Assembly (NCBI GenBank): GCA_963765815.1
Contig: CAVXXT010000001.1
Span: 124,001 to 188,000, forward strand
Direction of reading: 5' to 3'
Length of the DNA stretch: 64,000 nt
Source: DATLNF01 sp963765815
Lineage (GTDB): Bacteria > Actinomycetota > Actinomycetes > BP-191
Shown here: piece by piece, positions 31,681-41,141 of the stretch
Layout of the letters: each line of letters starts with the position of its first letter
Position numbering within the stretch: position 1 is the first letter of the stretch
Position numbers and translations under genes: made by a program
Notes under the pieces: model-generated
What the model saw: only the letters and a program-made list of their open reading frames with translations
Databases searched by the model: none
What the model was told of the DNA's origin: nothing

Positions 31681-34227
31681 CTACTCGCTCGAGATGGCGG
31701 CGAGCACGTCCAGCCGGGCCGCCCGTCGGGCGGGCCGGACCGCGGCGAGCACCCCCGCCAGCGCCGCGATGACGGTGACCACGACAACCTGGCCGAACGG
31801 CACGCGGTAGACCGTGATGCCGTCCTCGGACAGCGCCTGGACGAGCGCCCAGCTGAAGAAGAGCCCGATGACCAGCCCCAGCGCGGTGCCGAGCAGGGCG
31901 ATGATCACCGACTCGCCGCGGATCGCGGTGCGGACCTGCCGCCGGGTCATCCCGACGGCGCGCAGCAGGCCGAGCTCGCGGGTGCGCTCGAACACCGACA
32001 GCGACAGCGTGTTGGCGATGCCGAGCAGGGCGATCAGCACGGCCAGTCCGAGGAGCGCGTAGATCAGGTTGAGGATCGTGTTGATCTGCTTGGCCTGCGC
32101 CTCCTTGAACTGCGTCTGGTCCTGCAGCTTGGCGTTGGGGTAGTCGTCGACGACGGCGGTGACCGCGTCGCGCGCCGTCGCGACCGATACGCCGTCCGCG
32201 ACGGTGATGTAGACCTGCAGGTCCAGCTGGGTCGGCACGCGGGCCGCGTAGCCGGCGTGGCTGATGACGTGATCCGCCGGCGCGGTCACGTCCCCGGCCG
32301 CGTAGATCGCCGCGACGTGGAAGCTCGCCGCGCCGCTCTCCGCGAAGACGATCTCGATCGGGTCACCGACGGCGAGCCCCTCGTCCTGCGCCTTCGACTC
32401 CGACACGGCCACGCCGTCGGTGCCGAGGTCGTCGAGCGAGCCCGCCACGACGTCGAGGTCGACGAGATCGGCGTACGTCGCCGGGTCCACGGCGAACAGC
32501 GCGGCGTCCTTGTCCTCGATCTGGACGAACCCGAGACGGAGTCCGGTCGCGGTGCCGACCTCGGGCAGGTCGTTGAGCCGCTTGGCGAGGTCAGGCGGCA
32601 GCCCGCCGAAGCCGAACGTCGCCGAGTCGGCGACGAAGTCACCGCGGAACGCCTTGTCGATGGAGTCGTTGATCGAGGCCTTCACCGACGACGCGAACAC
32701 CATGATGAAGCCGACCAGGGCGACGCCGATCATCAGCGCGGAGGCGGTAGCCGCCGTACGACGGGGATTGCGCATCGCGTTCTCGCGGGCGAGATGACCA
32801 GGCATGCCCTGCAGCCGCGGCAGCGGCGCGCCGAGCAGGCGGCTCACCGGTCGCGCGATCACCGGACCGAGCACCGCGACGCCGAGGAAGATGACGGCCG
32901 CGCCGACGCCCACCAGGGTGACGGGCTGTGAACCGACGCCGGCCAGCCCGAGCAGCAGCGACGCGGCGCCGAGCCCGGTGACCACCAGGCCGCTCGCGAC
33001 CCGTCGTCGGGACCGGCCGGTGCTCTCGACGGCGACGGCGCGCAGCGCGGCGATCGGCGGCACGCGGGCGCCGCGACGTGCCGGCAGGTAGGCCGAGAGC
33101 ATCGTCACGATGACGCCGGTGACGAGCGAGATCACCACGGTCCGGCCGGTGACGACCAGGCCGCCGGCCGGGATGTCCAGGCCCAGCGCAGACAGCAGCC
33201 CCTTGAGCAGGACGGCCACGCCGACTCCGGCGACCAGGCCGACAGCGGAGGCCGCCAAGCCGATGACGAACGACTCCAGCAGCAGCGAGCGCAGCACCTG
33301 CCGTCGGCTCGCGCCGAGCGCCCGGAGCAGTGCCATCTCGCGACTGCGCTGCGCCACGATGATCGAGAAGGTGTTGTAGATGATGAAGCTGCCGACGAAC
33401 AGCGCGATGAGCGCGAACGTCAGCATGAACGTCGAGAAGAACTTCAGGTTCTCCGCGATCGTGGTCTGGTTCTCCTCGGTGATCTCCGCTCCGGTGAGCA
33501 CCTCGACGTCGCCGGTGACGACCTGCTGGAGCCGGTCCTGCAGCTCGCCCTCGGACACGCCGTCGTCGGCCACCGCCATGACCGCGTCGTACTTGTCCTT
33601 CTCGCCGACCAGCTGCTGCGCCACCTCGTCGGTGAACAGCGCGAACGACGCGCCCAGCGGGCTGTCGGCCTCGCCGAACTTCGCGATGCCGACGACGGTG
33701 ACTGCGTACGGCGGACCTTGCGCGAGAACCGTGGTGCGGGCGCCGAGGCTGAGCCCGCCCTTGTCGGACGACGCCTTGTCGATGACGACCTCGCCGGGAC
33801 CCTGTGGTGGGCGACCGAACACCAGGTGGAACGGGTTGAGCTTGTCGACCCGCTGCCAGTTGCCGCCGAACGTCGGGGCGCCCTGGCCCGGGTCGCCGAG
33901 CGCCTTGCCGTCGGCGCCGACGATCTGCGTGTAGCCCTGGACCTGCCCTTCGGCAGCGCGTACGCCGTCCACTCCGGCGACCGTCGCGACCAGTGCGGCG
34001 TCGAGGCGTGGCCTGGCGCCGAAGTCGCTGGTGAACGCCGCTTCGCGCCGGACGAACGCGTCGGTGCCGGCGTTGACGTCGGCGAACAGGCTGTCAAATG
34101 TGCGGCCGATCGTGTCGGTGAGGACGCGGGTGCCCGCGAGGAACGAGATCCCGATGAGGATCGCGAACGACGTGCTGAGCAGCCGTCGGGTGCGCCCGCG
34201 CAGGGACGCGATGGTGATGCGCCACAT
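31681..34227 (-). CDS. ABC transporter permease, FtsX/MacB family (848 aa)
   Basis: A large two-halved permease. An N-terminal membrane segment (RLLSTSFAILIGISFLAG) is followed by a MacB-like extracytoplasmic domain (about residues 35-250), then three membrane segments. A second extracytoplasmic domain is followed by a final group of three (ALLGLAVLIALLGIANTL and others), giving the FtsX fold twice. It works with the ATPase encoded immediately upstream. Such systems move lipoproteins, peptides or antibiotics by mechanotransmission; the substrate is unknown. The start follows the ATPase stop by nine bases, so the pair forms an operon. Confidence 0.9.
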   Translation of the reverse strand: MWRITIASLRGRTRRLLSTSFAILIGISFLAGTRVLTDTIGRTFDSLFADVNAGTDAFVRREAAFTSDFGARPRLDAALVATVAGVDGVRAAEGQVQGYTQIVGADGKALGDPGQGAPTFGGNWQRVDKLNPFHLVFGRPPQGPGEVVIDKASSDKGGLSLGARTTVLAQGPPYAVTVVGIAKFGEADSPLGASFALFTDEVAQQLVGEKDKYDAVMAVADDGVSEGELQDRLQQVVTGDVEVLTGAEITEENQTTIAENLKFFSTFMLTFALIALFVGSFIIYNTFSIIVAQRSREMALLRALGASRRQVLRSLLLESFVIGLAASAVGLVAGVGVAVLLKGLLSALGLDIPAGGLVVTGRTVVISLVTGVIVTMLSAYLPARRGARVPPIAALRAVAVESTGRSRRRVASGLVVTGLGAASLLLGLAGVGSQPVTLVGVGAAVIFLGVAVLGPVIARPVSRLLGAPLPRLQGMPGHLARENAMRNPRRTAATASALMIGVALVGFIMVFASSVKASINDSIDKAFRGDFVADSATFGFGGLPPDLAKRLNDLPEVGTATGLRLGFVQIEDKDAALFAVDPATYADLVDLDVVAGSLDDLGTDGVAVSESKAQDEGLAVGDPIEIVFAESGAASFHVAAIYAAGDVTAPADHVISHAGYAARVPTQLDLQVYITVADGVSVATARDAVTAVVDDYPNAKLQDQTQFKEAQAKQINTILNLIYALLGLAVLIALLGIANTLSLSVFERTRELGLLRAVGMTRRQVRTAIRGESVIIALLGTALGLVIGLFFSWALVQALSEDGITVYRVPFGQVVVVTVIAALAGVLAAVRPARRAARLDVLAAISSE

Positions 34228-34236
34228 GGGAGGGTC

Positions 34237-34980
34237 CTAGCCCCCGAGCTTCTTGAGCCGCTCGAGCACCTTGCGCGACGTGGGATCGGCGAGCTCATCG
34301 ATGATCTGTCCGTCGGCGAGGAAGACGACCCGCTGCGCGAAGCTCGCCGCGACCGGGTCGTGGGTCACCATCACCACGGTCTGCGCGAGGTCGTCGACGG
34401 CGGCGCGCATGAAGCCGAGGATCTCCGCGCTCGCCTTGGAGTCGAGGTTGCCCGTCGGCTCGTCGGCGACGATGACGTCAGGTCGGGCGGCGAGTGCACG
34501 TGCGACCGCGACGCGCTGCTGCTGGCCGCCGGAGAGCTCACTCGGCCGGTGGGTGAGCCGGTCGGCCAGCCCGACCGTCGTCACGACCTCGTCCAGCCAG
34601 GCCTGGTCGACCACGCGTCCGGCGAGCAGCCCGGGCAGCGTGATGTTCTCCAGCGCGGTGAGCGTCGGCACCAGGTTGAACGCCTGGAAGACGAAGCCGA
34701 TCTTGTCCCGGCGCAGCAGGGTGAGCCGCTTGTCGTCGAGGGTGCTGAGGTCGGTGTCGCCGACGAAGACCTGGCCGGAGGTCAGCGTGTCGAGCCCGGC
34801 GACGCAGTGCATCAGCGTCGACTTGCCGGACCCGGACGGGCCCATGATCGCGGTGAACTCGCCGGCCCGGAACTCGACGGTCACGCCGTCGAGGGCGGTC
34901 ACGGCGGTGTCGCCCTGGCCGTAGACCTTGCGCGCCTCGATCGCGCGCACGGCGGCAAGAGCCGGAGGGGCGTCGGGCAC
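34237..34980 (-). CDS. ABC transporter ATP-binding protein (MacB/LolD type)
   Basis: A 247-residue ATPase. Walker A is MGPSGSGKST, the Q-loop is FVFQAFNLVP, the signature is LSGGQQQRVAVARAL, Walker B is VIVADEPTGNLDS, and the switch His is in VMVTHDP. The sequence LDSKASAEIL is typical of the MacB/LolD class that partners FtsX-fold permeases. GTG 34980 has GAGAGGA upstream. First gene of the transporter operon. Confidence 0.95.
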   Translation of the reverse strand: MPDAPPALAAVRAIEARKVYGQGDTAVTALDGVTVEFRAGEFTAIMGPSGSGKSTLMHCVAGLDTLTSGQVFVGDTDLSTLDDKRLTLLRRDKIGFVFQAFNLVPTLTALENITLPGLLAGRVVDQAWLDEVVTTVGLADRLTHRPSELSGGQQQRVAVARALAARPDVIVADEPTGNLDSKASAEILGFMRAAVDDLAQTVVMVTHDPVAASFAQRVVFLADGQIIDELADPTSRKVLERLKKLGG

Positions 34981-35000
34981 GTGAGGTCCTCTCGAAGGCG

Positions 35001-35897
35001 TCAGATCCGCTCGGCCGCGTCGTCGACGAGGACCGTCGACGGCGAGCCCGACGCCATCATGTCGGTGAACGGCAGCGGCGGCAGCGTTCCACCGAATTCG
35101 GGGCAGAGCGACTGGAAATCGCACCAGTCGCACAGCTTCGACCGGCGCGGACGCCAGTCGCCGCGCTCGGTCGCGGTGCGGATCGCGCCCCACAGCGCGC
35201 CCACCATCCGCTCGAAGCCGCGCAGTTGGGCCTCGTCCGGCTCATAGGGGAGCACCACGCCGTCGGCGAGGTAGATCAGTCGCAGCTGCTTGGGGATGAC
35301 GCCGCGGGTGCGCCAGAGCAGCAGCGCGTAGAACTTGAGGCCGAAGAACGCCGACTCCTCGAAGCCGGCTCCGGGGGAGCGGCCGGTCTTGTAGTCGCTC
35401 ACCACCAGCCCGCCGTCGTCGCGCACGTCGAGCCGGTCGATGATGCCGCGCAGCTGTACGCCGGCCGTGTCGAGGACGTGCTCGACCCGCAGCTCCCGCT
35501 CCGCCGGGGTGAACGACGTCGGGTCCTCGAGGGTGAAGTAGGTGGTGACGAGCGCGCGCGCCGACTCCAGCCACTGCGAGAGGTCTGCCCCTTCGCTCTC
35601 GGCGGGGAAGAGGTCGGCGCAGTCGGGTCGCTCGGCGAGCAGCGCCTCCCACTCCGGCTGGACCAGCGACATCGCCAGCTCGAGCGTGCGCTCCGCGGGT
35701 GGGGCGTCGAAGAGGTGCTCGAGCACGGCGTGGACCACGGTGCCGCGTACGGCGGCCGAGCTCGGCTTCTCGTCGAGCCGGTCGAGCACCCGGAACCGGT
35801 ACTTCAGCGGGCAGCTCTTGAAGTCGCTGCCGCGTGACGGGCTGAGCGAGCCCAGGGTGCTCGGTCCGGTGCTCGGTCGGTCGTCCAGCGCGGTCAT
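35001..35897 (-). CDS. RecB/Cas4-like PD-(D/E)XK nuclease with Fe-S cluster
   Basis: A 298-residue stand-alone nuclease. An N-terminal Cys in SDFKSCPLKYRFRVLDR and a C-terminal trio in KLCDWCDFQSLCPEF give the four-Cys arrangement of AddB/Cas4 [4Fe-4S] nucleases. The catalytic residues are His in GTVVHAVLEHLF, Asp in GIIDRLDV and Asp-x-Lys in VVSDYKTG. There is no helicase domain and no CRISPR array in the window, so it is a solitary RecB-family exonuclease as is common in Actinobacteria. It probably processes DNA ends in repair. ATG 35897. Confidence 0.88.
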   Translation of the reverse strand: MTALDDRPSTGPSTLGSLSPSRGSDFKSCPLKYRFRVLDRLDEKPSSAAVRGTVVHAVLEHLFDAPPAERTLELAMSLVQPEWEALLAERPDCADLFPAESEGADLSQWLESARALVTTYFTLEDPTSFTPAERELRVEHVLDTAGVQLRGIIDRLDVRDDGGLVVSDYKTGRSPGAGFEESAFFGLKFYALLLWRTRGVIPKQLRLIYLADGVVLPYEPDEAQLRGFERMVGALWGAIRTATERGDWRPRRSKLCDWCDFQSLCPEFGGTLPPLPFTDMMASGSPSTVLVDDAAERI

Positions 35898-35960
35898 GGC
35901 CCGACCATAACGGCCCGCACTGACAACTCCCTGGAGACTCCCCGCACCGGTGCAGAGCTC

Positions 35961-36016
35961 CCCGAACTTTGCGGCAGTCTGAGCCTGCGACCCGCCGGAT
36001 CGCCGCAAAGTTCGGG
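35961..36016. repeat. 15-bp inverted repeat in a divergent promoter region
   Basis: CCCGAACTTTGCGGC (35961-35975) and its exact complement (36002-36016) flank 26 bases. The repeat lies between the divergent nuclease and homogentisate dioxygenase genes, 33 bases upstream of the -10 box of the latter. It could be an operator or a folded element. A shorter palindrome, GCACCGGTGC (35944-35953), is next to it. Confidence 0.7.
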
Positions 36017-36048
36017 TGGGGTGGGATCGGGGCGGTGGGCCGCCGCCG

Positions 36049-36060
36049 TACGATCCGGGC
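36049..36060 (+). promoter_or_regulatory. -10 box of a leaderless promoter (homogentisate dioxygenase)
   Basis: TACGAT (36049-36054) is followed by six bases and then ATG 36061. It matches TANNNT and leaves no room for a ribosome-binding site, so transcription and translation probably start together. Confidence 0.6.
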
Positions 36061-37195
36061 ATGGAGCGCAAGGGACGGACGGCCAAGGCGACGCACGTCG
36101 GGATCCCGGACGGGCTGAGCGAGGAGGAGCACGGCCGGGCGGCGTTCGCGGGGCCGGTGTCGCACCTCTACCGGACCATCCCGGCCACCGCCTGGGTCGA
36201 GGTCGACGGGCCGCTGCGGCCGCTCGCGCTCGACCTCAACCGCCTGTCGCCCCCCGACGCCGAGGACCCCTCCGGCGGCCGCACGCTGCTGCTGCACAAC
36301 GCCGACCTGCGCGTGTCGCTGTCGCGCCGGCGTACGCCGATGCCGTACGCCGTCCGCAATGCGGATGCGGACGAGGTCGTCTTCGTCCACCACGGGTCGG
36401 GCGTCCTGCAGACCGACTTCGGACCGCTCGAGTACGCCGCCGGCGACTACCTCGTGCTGCCGCGCGGCGTCGTGCACCGCTGGGTGCCCGACAGCTCCGA
36501 GTCCTTCTTCCTGGTCATCGAGTCGACCGCCGCCGTGACGCTGCCGGACTTCGGCCCGCTGCTCGGCCGGCACGCCGTCGTCGACCCGAGCGTCGTCACG
36601 ACCCCCGAGCCGTGGACGGAGCCGCCGGCCTACTGGGACGGCGGGCCTGACGCACGGTGGCGGGTCAAGGCGCAGCGGCTGGGGGAGTGGACGACGTTCA
36701 CCTACCCGCACAACCCGTTCACCGCGGTCGGCTGGGCCGGCGACCTCGCGCCGTGGCGGCTGCACACCTCCGACATCCGGCCGATCGGCTCGCACCGCTT
36801 CCACCTGCCGCCGTCGGTGCACACGACGTTCCGCTGCGGCCGGTTCGACATCGCGACGTTCGTGCCGCGGCCGTTCGAGACCGACCCGGAGTCGCTGCGG
36901 GTGCCGTTCTTCCACGCCAACGTCGACAACGACGAGGTCATCTTCTACAGCCGCGGTGACTTCTTCTCCCGCAAGGGCATCGGCGAAGGCTGGCTCACCC
37001 TGCACCCGCAGGGCGCGCCGCACGGCCCGCAGCCGGGAGCGGCCGAGCGCGCGGTCGGCCAAGACCATGGCCGACGAGATCGCCGTGATGATCGAGTGCG
37101 TCGCGCCGCTCACGGTCGCCGACGACGCGAAGACCGCCGAGGACCCCGACTACGTCACCAGCTGGGCCCGCGGCATGGGCCTCGTCGACGGCTGA
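36061..37195 (+). pseudogene. hmgA: Homogentisate 1,2-dioxygenase, single frameshift
   Basis: The cupin enzyme that opens the homogentisate ring in tyrosine breakdown. Metal ligands are present: His in VPFFHANVDNDEVIFYS, the Glu in the same segment and His in GAPHGPQPG. The frame is lost at 37059-37060, where one extra C turns VG-K-TMADEIAVMIE out of phase; without it the protein reads on to TGA 37193-37195 (about 377 residues, normal length). Everything on both sides is conserved, so this is either a recent mutation or a sequencing error. Fumarylacetoacetase and maleylacetoacetate isomerase genes are not in the window. Confidence 0.8.
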
Positions 37196-37256
37196 GCGTG
37201 GTTTCGCGCCGCACGGTCGACCTAGTCGCGGATGAGAACTCGGGCGGTGACTTACC

Positions 37257-37628
37257 TTGACCGACGCTGAGATGTCAGACCTCCTCGGTGAGGAGCTCAG
37301 CGGCATCGCGTTCGTGCGGGACTATGTCGAGCTTCTTTTTGACGGCCCGATTCTTCGCGCCCTCGCCGACCCGACGGTGACGACGCGGCACGGGGTTCAT
37401 GTCTTTCCTGAAGTCGGTTCCCGTGACGCGTTGTGCTCTTTGATCGGACGCGCGGTCGCTCGGGCCGATGAGCTGGATGACCGGCTGTCGCTGACGTTCG
37501 ACGCCGGCGCGACGGTCGAGATCCCGCGGGTTTCCCCCTCGGCGGACCCTGAGATCGCACACCTAATCGCTATCGATGGCGGGCGCCCAGACATTGCGAG
37601 CATGCGAATCTGGGAAAACCTCGCCTGA
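37257..37628 (+). CDS. Orphan hypothetical protein (about 120 aa), low GC
   Basis: An acidic soluble protein of unknown family with motifs such as FVRDYVELLFDGP and RHGVHVFPEVGSRDALCSLIG. GC content is clearly lower than its neighbours, and T- and A-ending codons are frequent, which suggests recent acquisition. The start is TTG 37257 or ATG 37272; neither has a good ribosome site. Size, acidity and isolation resemble immunity proteins or small orphans, but no toxin gene is adjacent. Confidence 0.55.
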   Translation: MTDAEMSDLLGEELSGIAFVRDYVELLFDGPILRALADPTVTTRHGVHVFPEVGSRDALCSLIGRAVARADELDDRLSLTFDAGATVEIPRVSPSADPEIAHLIAIDGGRPDIASMRIWENLA

Positions 37629-37722
37629 GACGCCGTTGCGCGCGATATCCGGTCAATCGTGTCGGACGGCGCGGCTAGGCTCGGGGGACGCCGTACCCGA
37701 CCTCTCTGTCAGGAGCACCGCT

Positions 37723-38481
37723 GTGGCCGCCCCGTCCTCGACGCACTGGGGACGCGCGCGCAACGCGGTCGTCTGGGAGGTCCTGACTGCGGCCATCGCC
37801 GAGCTCGGCCCCGCGCCGCTCCACATCCTCGACGCCGGCGGCGGCACCGGCGGGTTCGCGGTCCCGCTCGCCGCGCTGGGCCACCGGGTCACCGTCGTCG
37901 ACCCCAGCCCTGACAGCCTCGCCTCGCTCGGCCGGCGCGCCGCCGAGGAGGCGCCCGGCCGTGAGCTCGCGCTGACGGCGGTGCAAGGAGACCTTGACTC
38001 GCTTCTCGATGCTGTCGACGCCGGCACGGTCGACGTCGTCCTCTGCCACCACGTCCTCGAGGTCGTCGACGAACCCTCAGCCGGACTCGCCAACGTCGCC
38101 GCCGCCGTACGACCCGGCGGCATCGTCAGCGTCCTCGCCGCCAACCGCACGGCCGCGGTCGTCGCGCGCGCCGTGTCCGGTCACTTCGCCGAGGCCGCTG
38201 CGGCGCTGGACGACGAGGCCGGCCGGTGGGGGCCGGCCGACCCGGCGCAGCGCCGCTTCAGCCGCGACGAGCTGGTCGGGCTGCTCGCGCAGCACAGGCT
38301 CGACGCCTTCGACGTCCACGGGGTGCGGGTCTTCACCGACCTGGTGCCCGGCGCGCTGGTCGACGGCGACAGCGCCGCGACCGACGCGCTGGTCGCCCTG
38401 GAGCGCTCGGCCGCGCGACGGTCGCCGTACGCCGAGCTCGCCGCGGCGCTGCACGTCCTCGCCCGACGCACGACGACATGA
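37723..38481 (+). CDS. Class I SAM-dependent methyltransferase
   Basis: A 252-residue methyltransferase. The SAM-binding motif I is HILDAGGGTGGFAVPLA, the acidic motif II is VTVVDPSPDSL, and CHHVLEVVDEP resembles motif IV of SmtA/UbiE-type enzymes. GTG 37723 has AGGAG eight bases upstream, and TAGGCT at 37674-37679 is a plausible -10. The stop overlaps the MFS start, so the methyltransferase and exporter are co-expressed. That could reflect modification and export of one compound. Confidence 0.88.
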   Translation: MAAPSSTHWGRARNAVVWEVLTAAIAELGPAPLHILDAGGGTGGFAVPLAALGHRVTVVDPSPDSLASLGRRAAEEAPGRELALTAVQGDLDSLLDAVDAGTVDVVLCHHVLEVVDEPSAGLANVAAAVRPGGIVSVLAANRTAAVVARAVSGHFAEAAAALDDEAGRWGPADPAQRRFSRDELVGLLAQHRLDAFDVHGVRVFTDLVPGALVDGDSAATDALVALERSAARRSPYAELAAALHVLARRTTT

Positions 38482-39788
38482 GCCCGCGGACCCGCGAGTG
38501 GGCCCGCCGCGTCGCCGGCGAGGGCGCCACGGCGCTGGCCCGACCCGACTTCCGCGCGCTGATCGTCGCCCACGCGGTCAGCGTCGGCGGCTACTGGCTC
38601 TTCCTCACCACCGCGCTGACCCAGCTGTCGGAGGCCGGCACCGCCGAGTCGTCGCGGCTGACCGCGCTGCTGACCCTGCCGCTCGTCGTCCTGTCGCCGT
38701 TCACCGGGCTCGCTGTGGACCGTCTCGGCCCCAAGCGGACCCTGATGACGGCGTACGCCGCCGGCGGCGTCGTGCTGCTCGGCATCTCGACGACCGACTC
38801 GGTCGGCGGTCTGTACGCCGGCGCGGTCGCGCTGTCCGCGGTGATCGCGCTGCTCCGCCCTTCGGTGTTCGGGCTGCTGTCGCGCACCGTCGCGCCGAGC
38901 CAGATCGGCCCGGCCAACGGCCTGCTCGCCGCCGCCGGCGAGGCGTCGATCATGCTCGGCCCGCTCGCGGCCTACGCGCTGATCCGCGCCGGCGGCAGCC
39001 GTCCTGCGTTCCTCGCCGGCGCCGCGGCGTACTCCGCCGCCGCCGTCCTGCTGCTGCGCGTCGCGTCACCCGCGCCACTCCCGCAGGAAGCGCTCGTCGG
39101 CTGGCGCCGCCGCATTGGCGAGCTGCTCGCCGGCGCCCGCTCGCTGGCCACCGACCCGACGATCCGGCTGACCACCGCCTGCCTGATCACGCTCTTCGGC
39201 TTCATCGGCGCGCTGTTCACCCTCGAGCCCAACTTCCTGAGCGACGAGGTCGGCGTCGCCAAGGGCAGCCTCGGCATGGCGTACGCCGCCGCCGGGCTCG
39301 GCTCATGCGTCTCCGCACTGCTCGTCGCGCGCCGCCCCGCGCGAGCGAGGCCGGTGCCGGGCATCGCGGTCGCGCTGGCCATGGTCGGCGTCGCGACCGC
39401 CGGCTACTCGACCGCGCAGAGCCTGCCCGAGGTCGTCGTGTGGAACCTCGTCGTCGGGCTCTGCTTCGGCCAGACCCTGCCGCCGGCGTTCTCGGTGATC
39501 CAGCGGCGTACGCCGAGCGCGGTCATCGGCCGGGCGATGGCCGCGATCAGCATCGTGCAGCAGGCCGCGCTCGGCCTGGTCGCGCTCCTTGTCGGCCAGG
39601 TGCTGCCCGGTGACGTGCGCGCGCGCGTCCTCGGCACCGGCGTCGCCCTCGTCCTCGTCGGCGCGGTCGTCTTCGTCACGACCCGCCGACGCGACGACCC
39701 GCCGCCGCCGACCGACTCGCCCGACGCGGGCGGCTCGGCGCTGCCGGCGGAGCAGACCCCGCCGGTCGAGCTCGCCCCCGCGCCGTGA
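38478..39788 (+). CDS. MFS transporter
   Basis: A 436-residue major facilitator with about twelve membrane segments and the loop 2-3 motif GLAVDRLGPKRTLM (MFS motif A: G-x3-D-R-x-G-x-(R/K)). The C-terminus is a Pro-rich cytoplasmic tail of about 40 residues. Related proteins export drugs or metabolites by proton antiport. It overlaps the methyltransferase upstream (ATGA) and dinB downstream (GTGA). Confidence 0.9.
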   Translation: MSPRTREWARRVAGEGATALARPDFRALIVAHAVSVGGYWLFLTTALTQLSEAGTAESSRLTALLTLPLVVLSPFTGLAVDRLGPKRTLMTAYAAGGVVLLGISTTDSVGGLYAGAVALSAVIALLRPSVFGLLSRTVAPSQIGPANGLLAAAGEASIMLGPLAAYALIRAGGSRPAFLAGAAAYSAAAVLLLRVASPAPLPQEALVGWRRRIGELLAGARSLATDPTIRLTTACLITLFGFIGALFTLEPNFLSDEVGVAKGSLGMAYAAAGLGSCVSALLVARRPARARPVPGIAVALAMVGVATAGYSTAQSLPEVVVWNLVVGLCFGQTLPPAFSVIQRRTPSAVIGRAMAAISIVQQAALGLVALLVGQVLPGDVRARVLGTGVALVLVGAVVFVTTRRRDDPPPPTDSPDAGGSALPAEQTPPVELAPAP

Positions 39789-41044
39789 GCCGCGGCCGCG
39801 TCGCGCCCGCCGGGCCGACCACCGGTCCACCGGGCGACGACACCGGCTGCACGGTGCTGCACGTCGACATGGACGCGTTCTACGCGAGCGTCGAGGTGCG
39901 CCGGCGCCCGGAGCTGCGCGGCAAGCCGGTGCTGGTCGGCGGCATCGGCAACCGCTCGGTCGTCAGCGCCGCGAGCTACGAGGCCCGGCGGTACGGCGTG
40001 CACAGCGCGATGCCGATGACCCGCGCGCGCCGCCTCTGCCCGTCGGCGGTGATCATCGAGCCGGACTTCGCCGAGTACACCGCAGCGTCGCGCGCGGTGA
40101 TGGCGGTCTTCCGGGAGGTCACGCCGATCGTCGAGCCGCTGTCGCTCGACGAGGCGTTCCTCGACGTCGCGGGCGCGGTACGCCGGATGGGCCGGCCGGC
40201 CGAGATCGGCGCGTGGATCCGCGCGCAGGTGCTCGAGCGGGAGTCACTCACCTGCTCCGTCGGCGTGGCCAGCACCAAGTTCGTCGCCAAGCTCGCGTCC
40301 GCGCGGTGCAAGCCCGACGGCCTCCTCGTCGTACCGCACGCCGACGTCCTGACGTTCCTTCATCCACTGCCGGTCGCCGCGCTTTGGGGGGTGGGGGAGA
40401 AGACCGAGGAGGCGCTGCACCGGCTCGGTCTGAAGACCGTCGCCGACATCGCGGCGTCCCGACCCGGTGCCCTGGAGAGCGCGCTGGGCAAGGCCTCGGG
40501 ATCGCACCTCTACAACCTGGCGTGGGGCCGCGACGAGCGCAGCGTCGTCGCGCGCGAGCCGGAGAAGAGCTGCGGCGCCGAGGAGACGTTCGCCGAGGAC
40601 ATCGACGACCCGGCGACGATCCACCGCGAGCTGCTGCGCCTGTCCGAGCGCACCGCCGCGCGACTGCGGCAGAGCGGGTACGTCGGCCGCACCATCGCGA
40701 TCAAGGTGCGGTTCAGCGACTTCCGCACGGTGTCGCGCTCGCGCACGCTCAAGGAGCCGACCGACGTCGCGCAGGTGGTCTACGCGACGGCGCGGGAGCT
40801 CTACGACGCCATGGGCCTGGGTCGCACGCCGCTGCGGCTGGTCGGCGTACGCGTCGAAGGCCTCGCCCCGCCCGACGAGGAGCCGCAGCAGCTCGAGCTC
40901 GCGGCGCCGACGGTCGGCCGGCGGGAGGCCGAGCTGGCCGCCGACCGGGCGGCGGTGCGGTTCGGCGAGGGGGTCGTGCGGCCCGCCACTCTGGTGCGTC
41001 CGGCGGAGCGGCCGAACCCCTCCGTCCCCCGGCCCGAACGGTGA
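39785..41044 (+). CDS. dinB: DNA polymerase IV (Y-family, translesion)
   Basis: A 419-residue Y-family polymerase. The catalytic carboxylates lie in HVDMDAFYASVEVRR and SLDEAFLDV; the thumb helix-hairpin-helix follows (LWGVGEKTEEALHRLG). A disordered C-terminal stretch ends without a clear beta-clamp motif. It bypasses damaged bases and is error-prone. GTG 39785 overlaps the MFS stop. No LexA box is visible in this overlap, so any SOS control would act further upstream. Confidence 0.95.
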   Translation: MSRGRVAPAGPTTGPPGDDTGCTVLHVDMDAFYASVEVRRRPELRGKPVLVGGIGNRSVVSAASYEARRYGVHSAMPMTRARRLCPSAVIIEPDFAEYTAASRAVMAVFREVTPIVEPLSLDEAFLDVAGAVRRMGRPAEIGAWIRAQVLERESLTCSVGVASTKFVAKLASARCKPDGLLVVPHADVLTFLHPLPVAALWGVGEKTEEALHRLGLKTVADIAASRPGALESALGKASGSHLYNLAWGRDERSVVAREPEKSCGAEETFAEDIDDPATIHRELLRLSERTAARLRQSGYVGRTIAIKVRFSDFRTVSRSRTLKEPTDVAQVVYATARELYDAMGLGRTPLRLVGVRVEGLAPPDEEPQQLELAAPTVGRREAELAADRAAVRFGEGVVRPATLVRPAERPNPSVPRPER

Positions 41045-41141
41045 GCAGAGGCCACGGTGACGGGGCTCGCACCCGCCGGCCGCTTTCGTCGTACCCGAAC
41101 GGAACGTATCCTCGGGTTGGGTCTTCGTAGGAAGGACGACA

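Noticed and set aside
35001..35897. The Fe-S nuclease as a true Cas4
   Set aside because: No CRISPR repeats or other cas genes are present, and solitary RecB-family relatives are common in Actinobacteria.
37050..37070. Programmed frameshift in homogentisate dioxygenase
   Set aside because: No slippery heptamer or downstream fold is seen, and the family is not known to use one.
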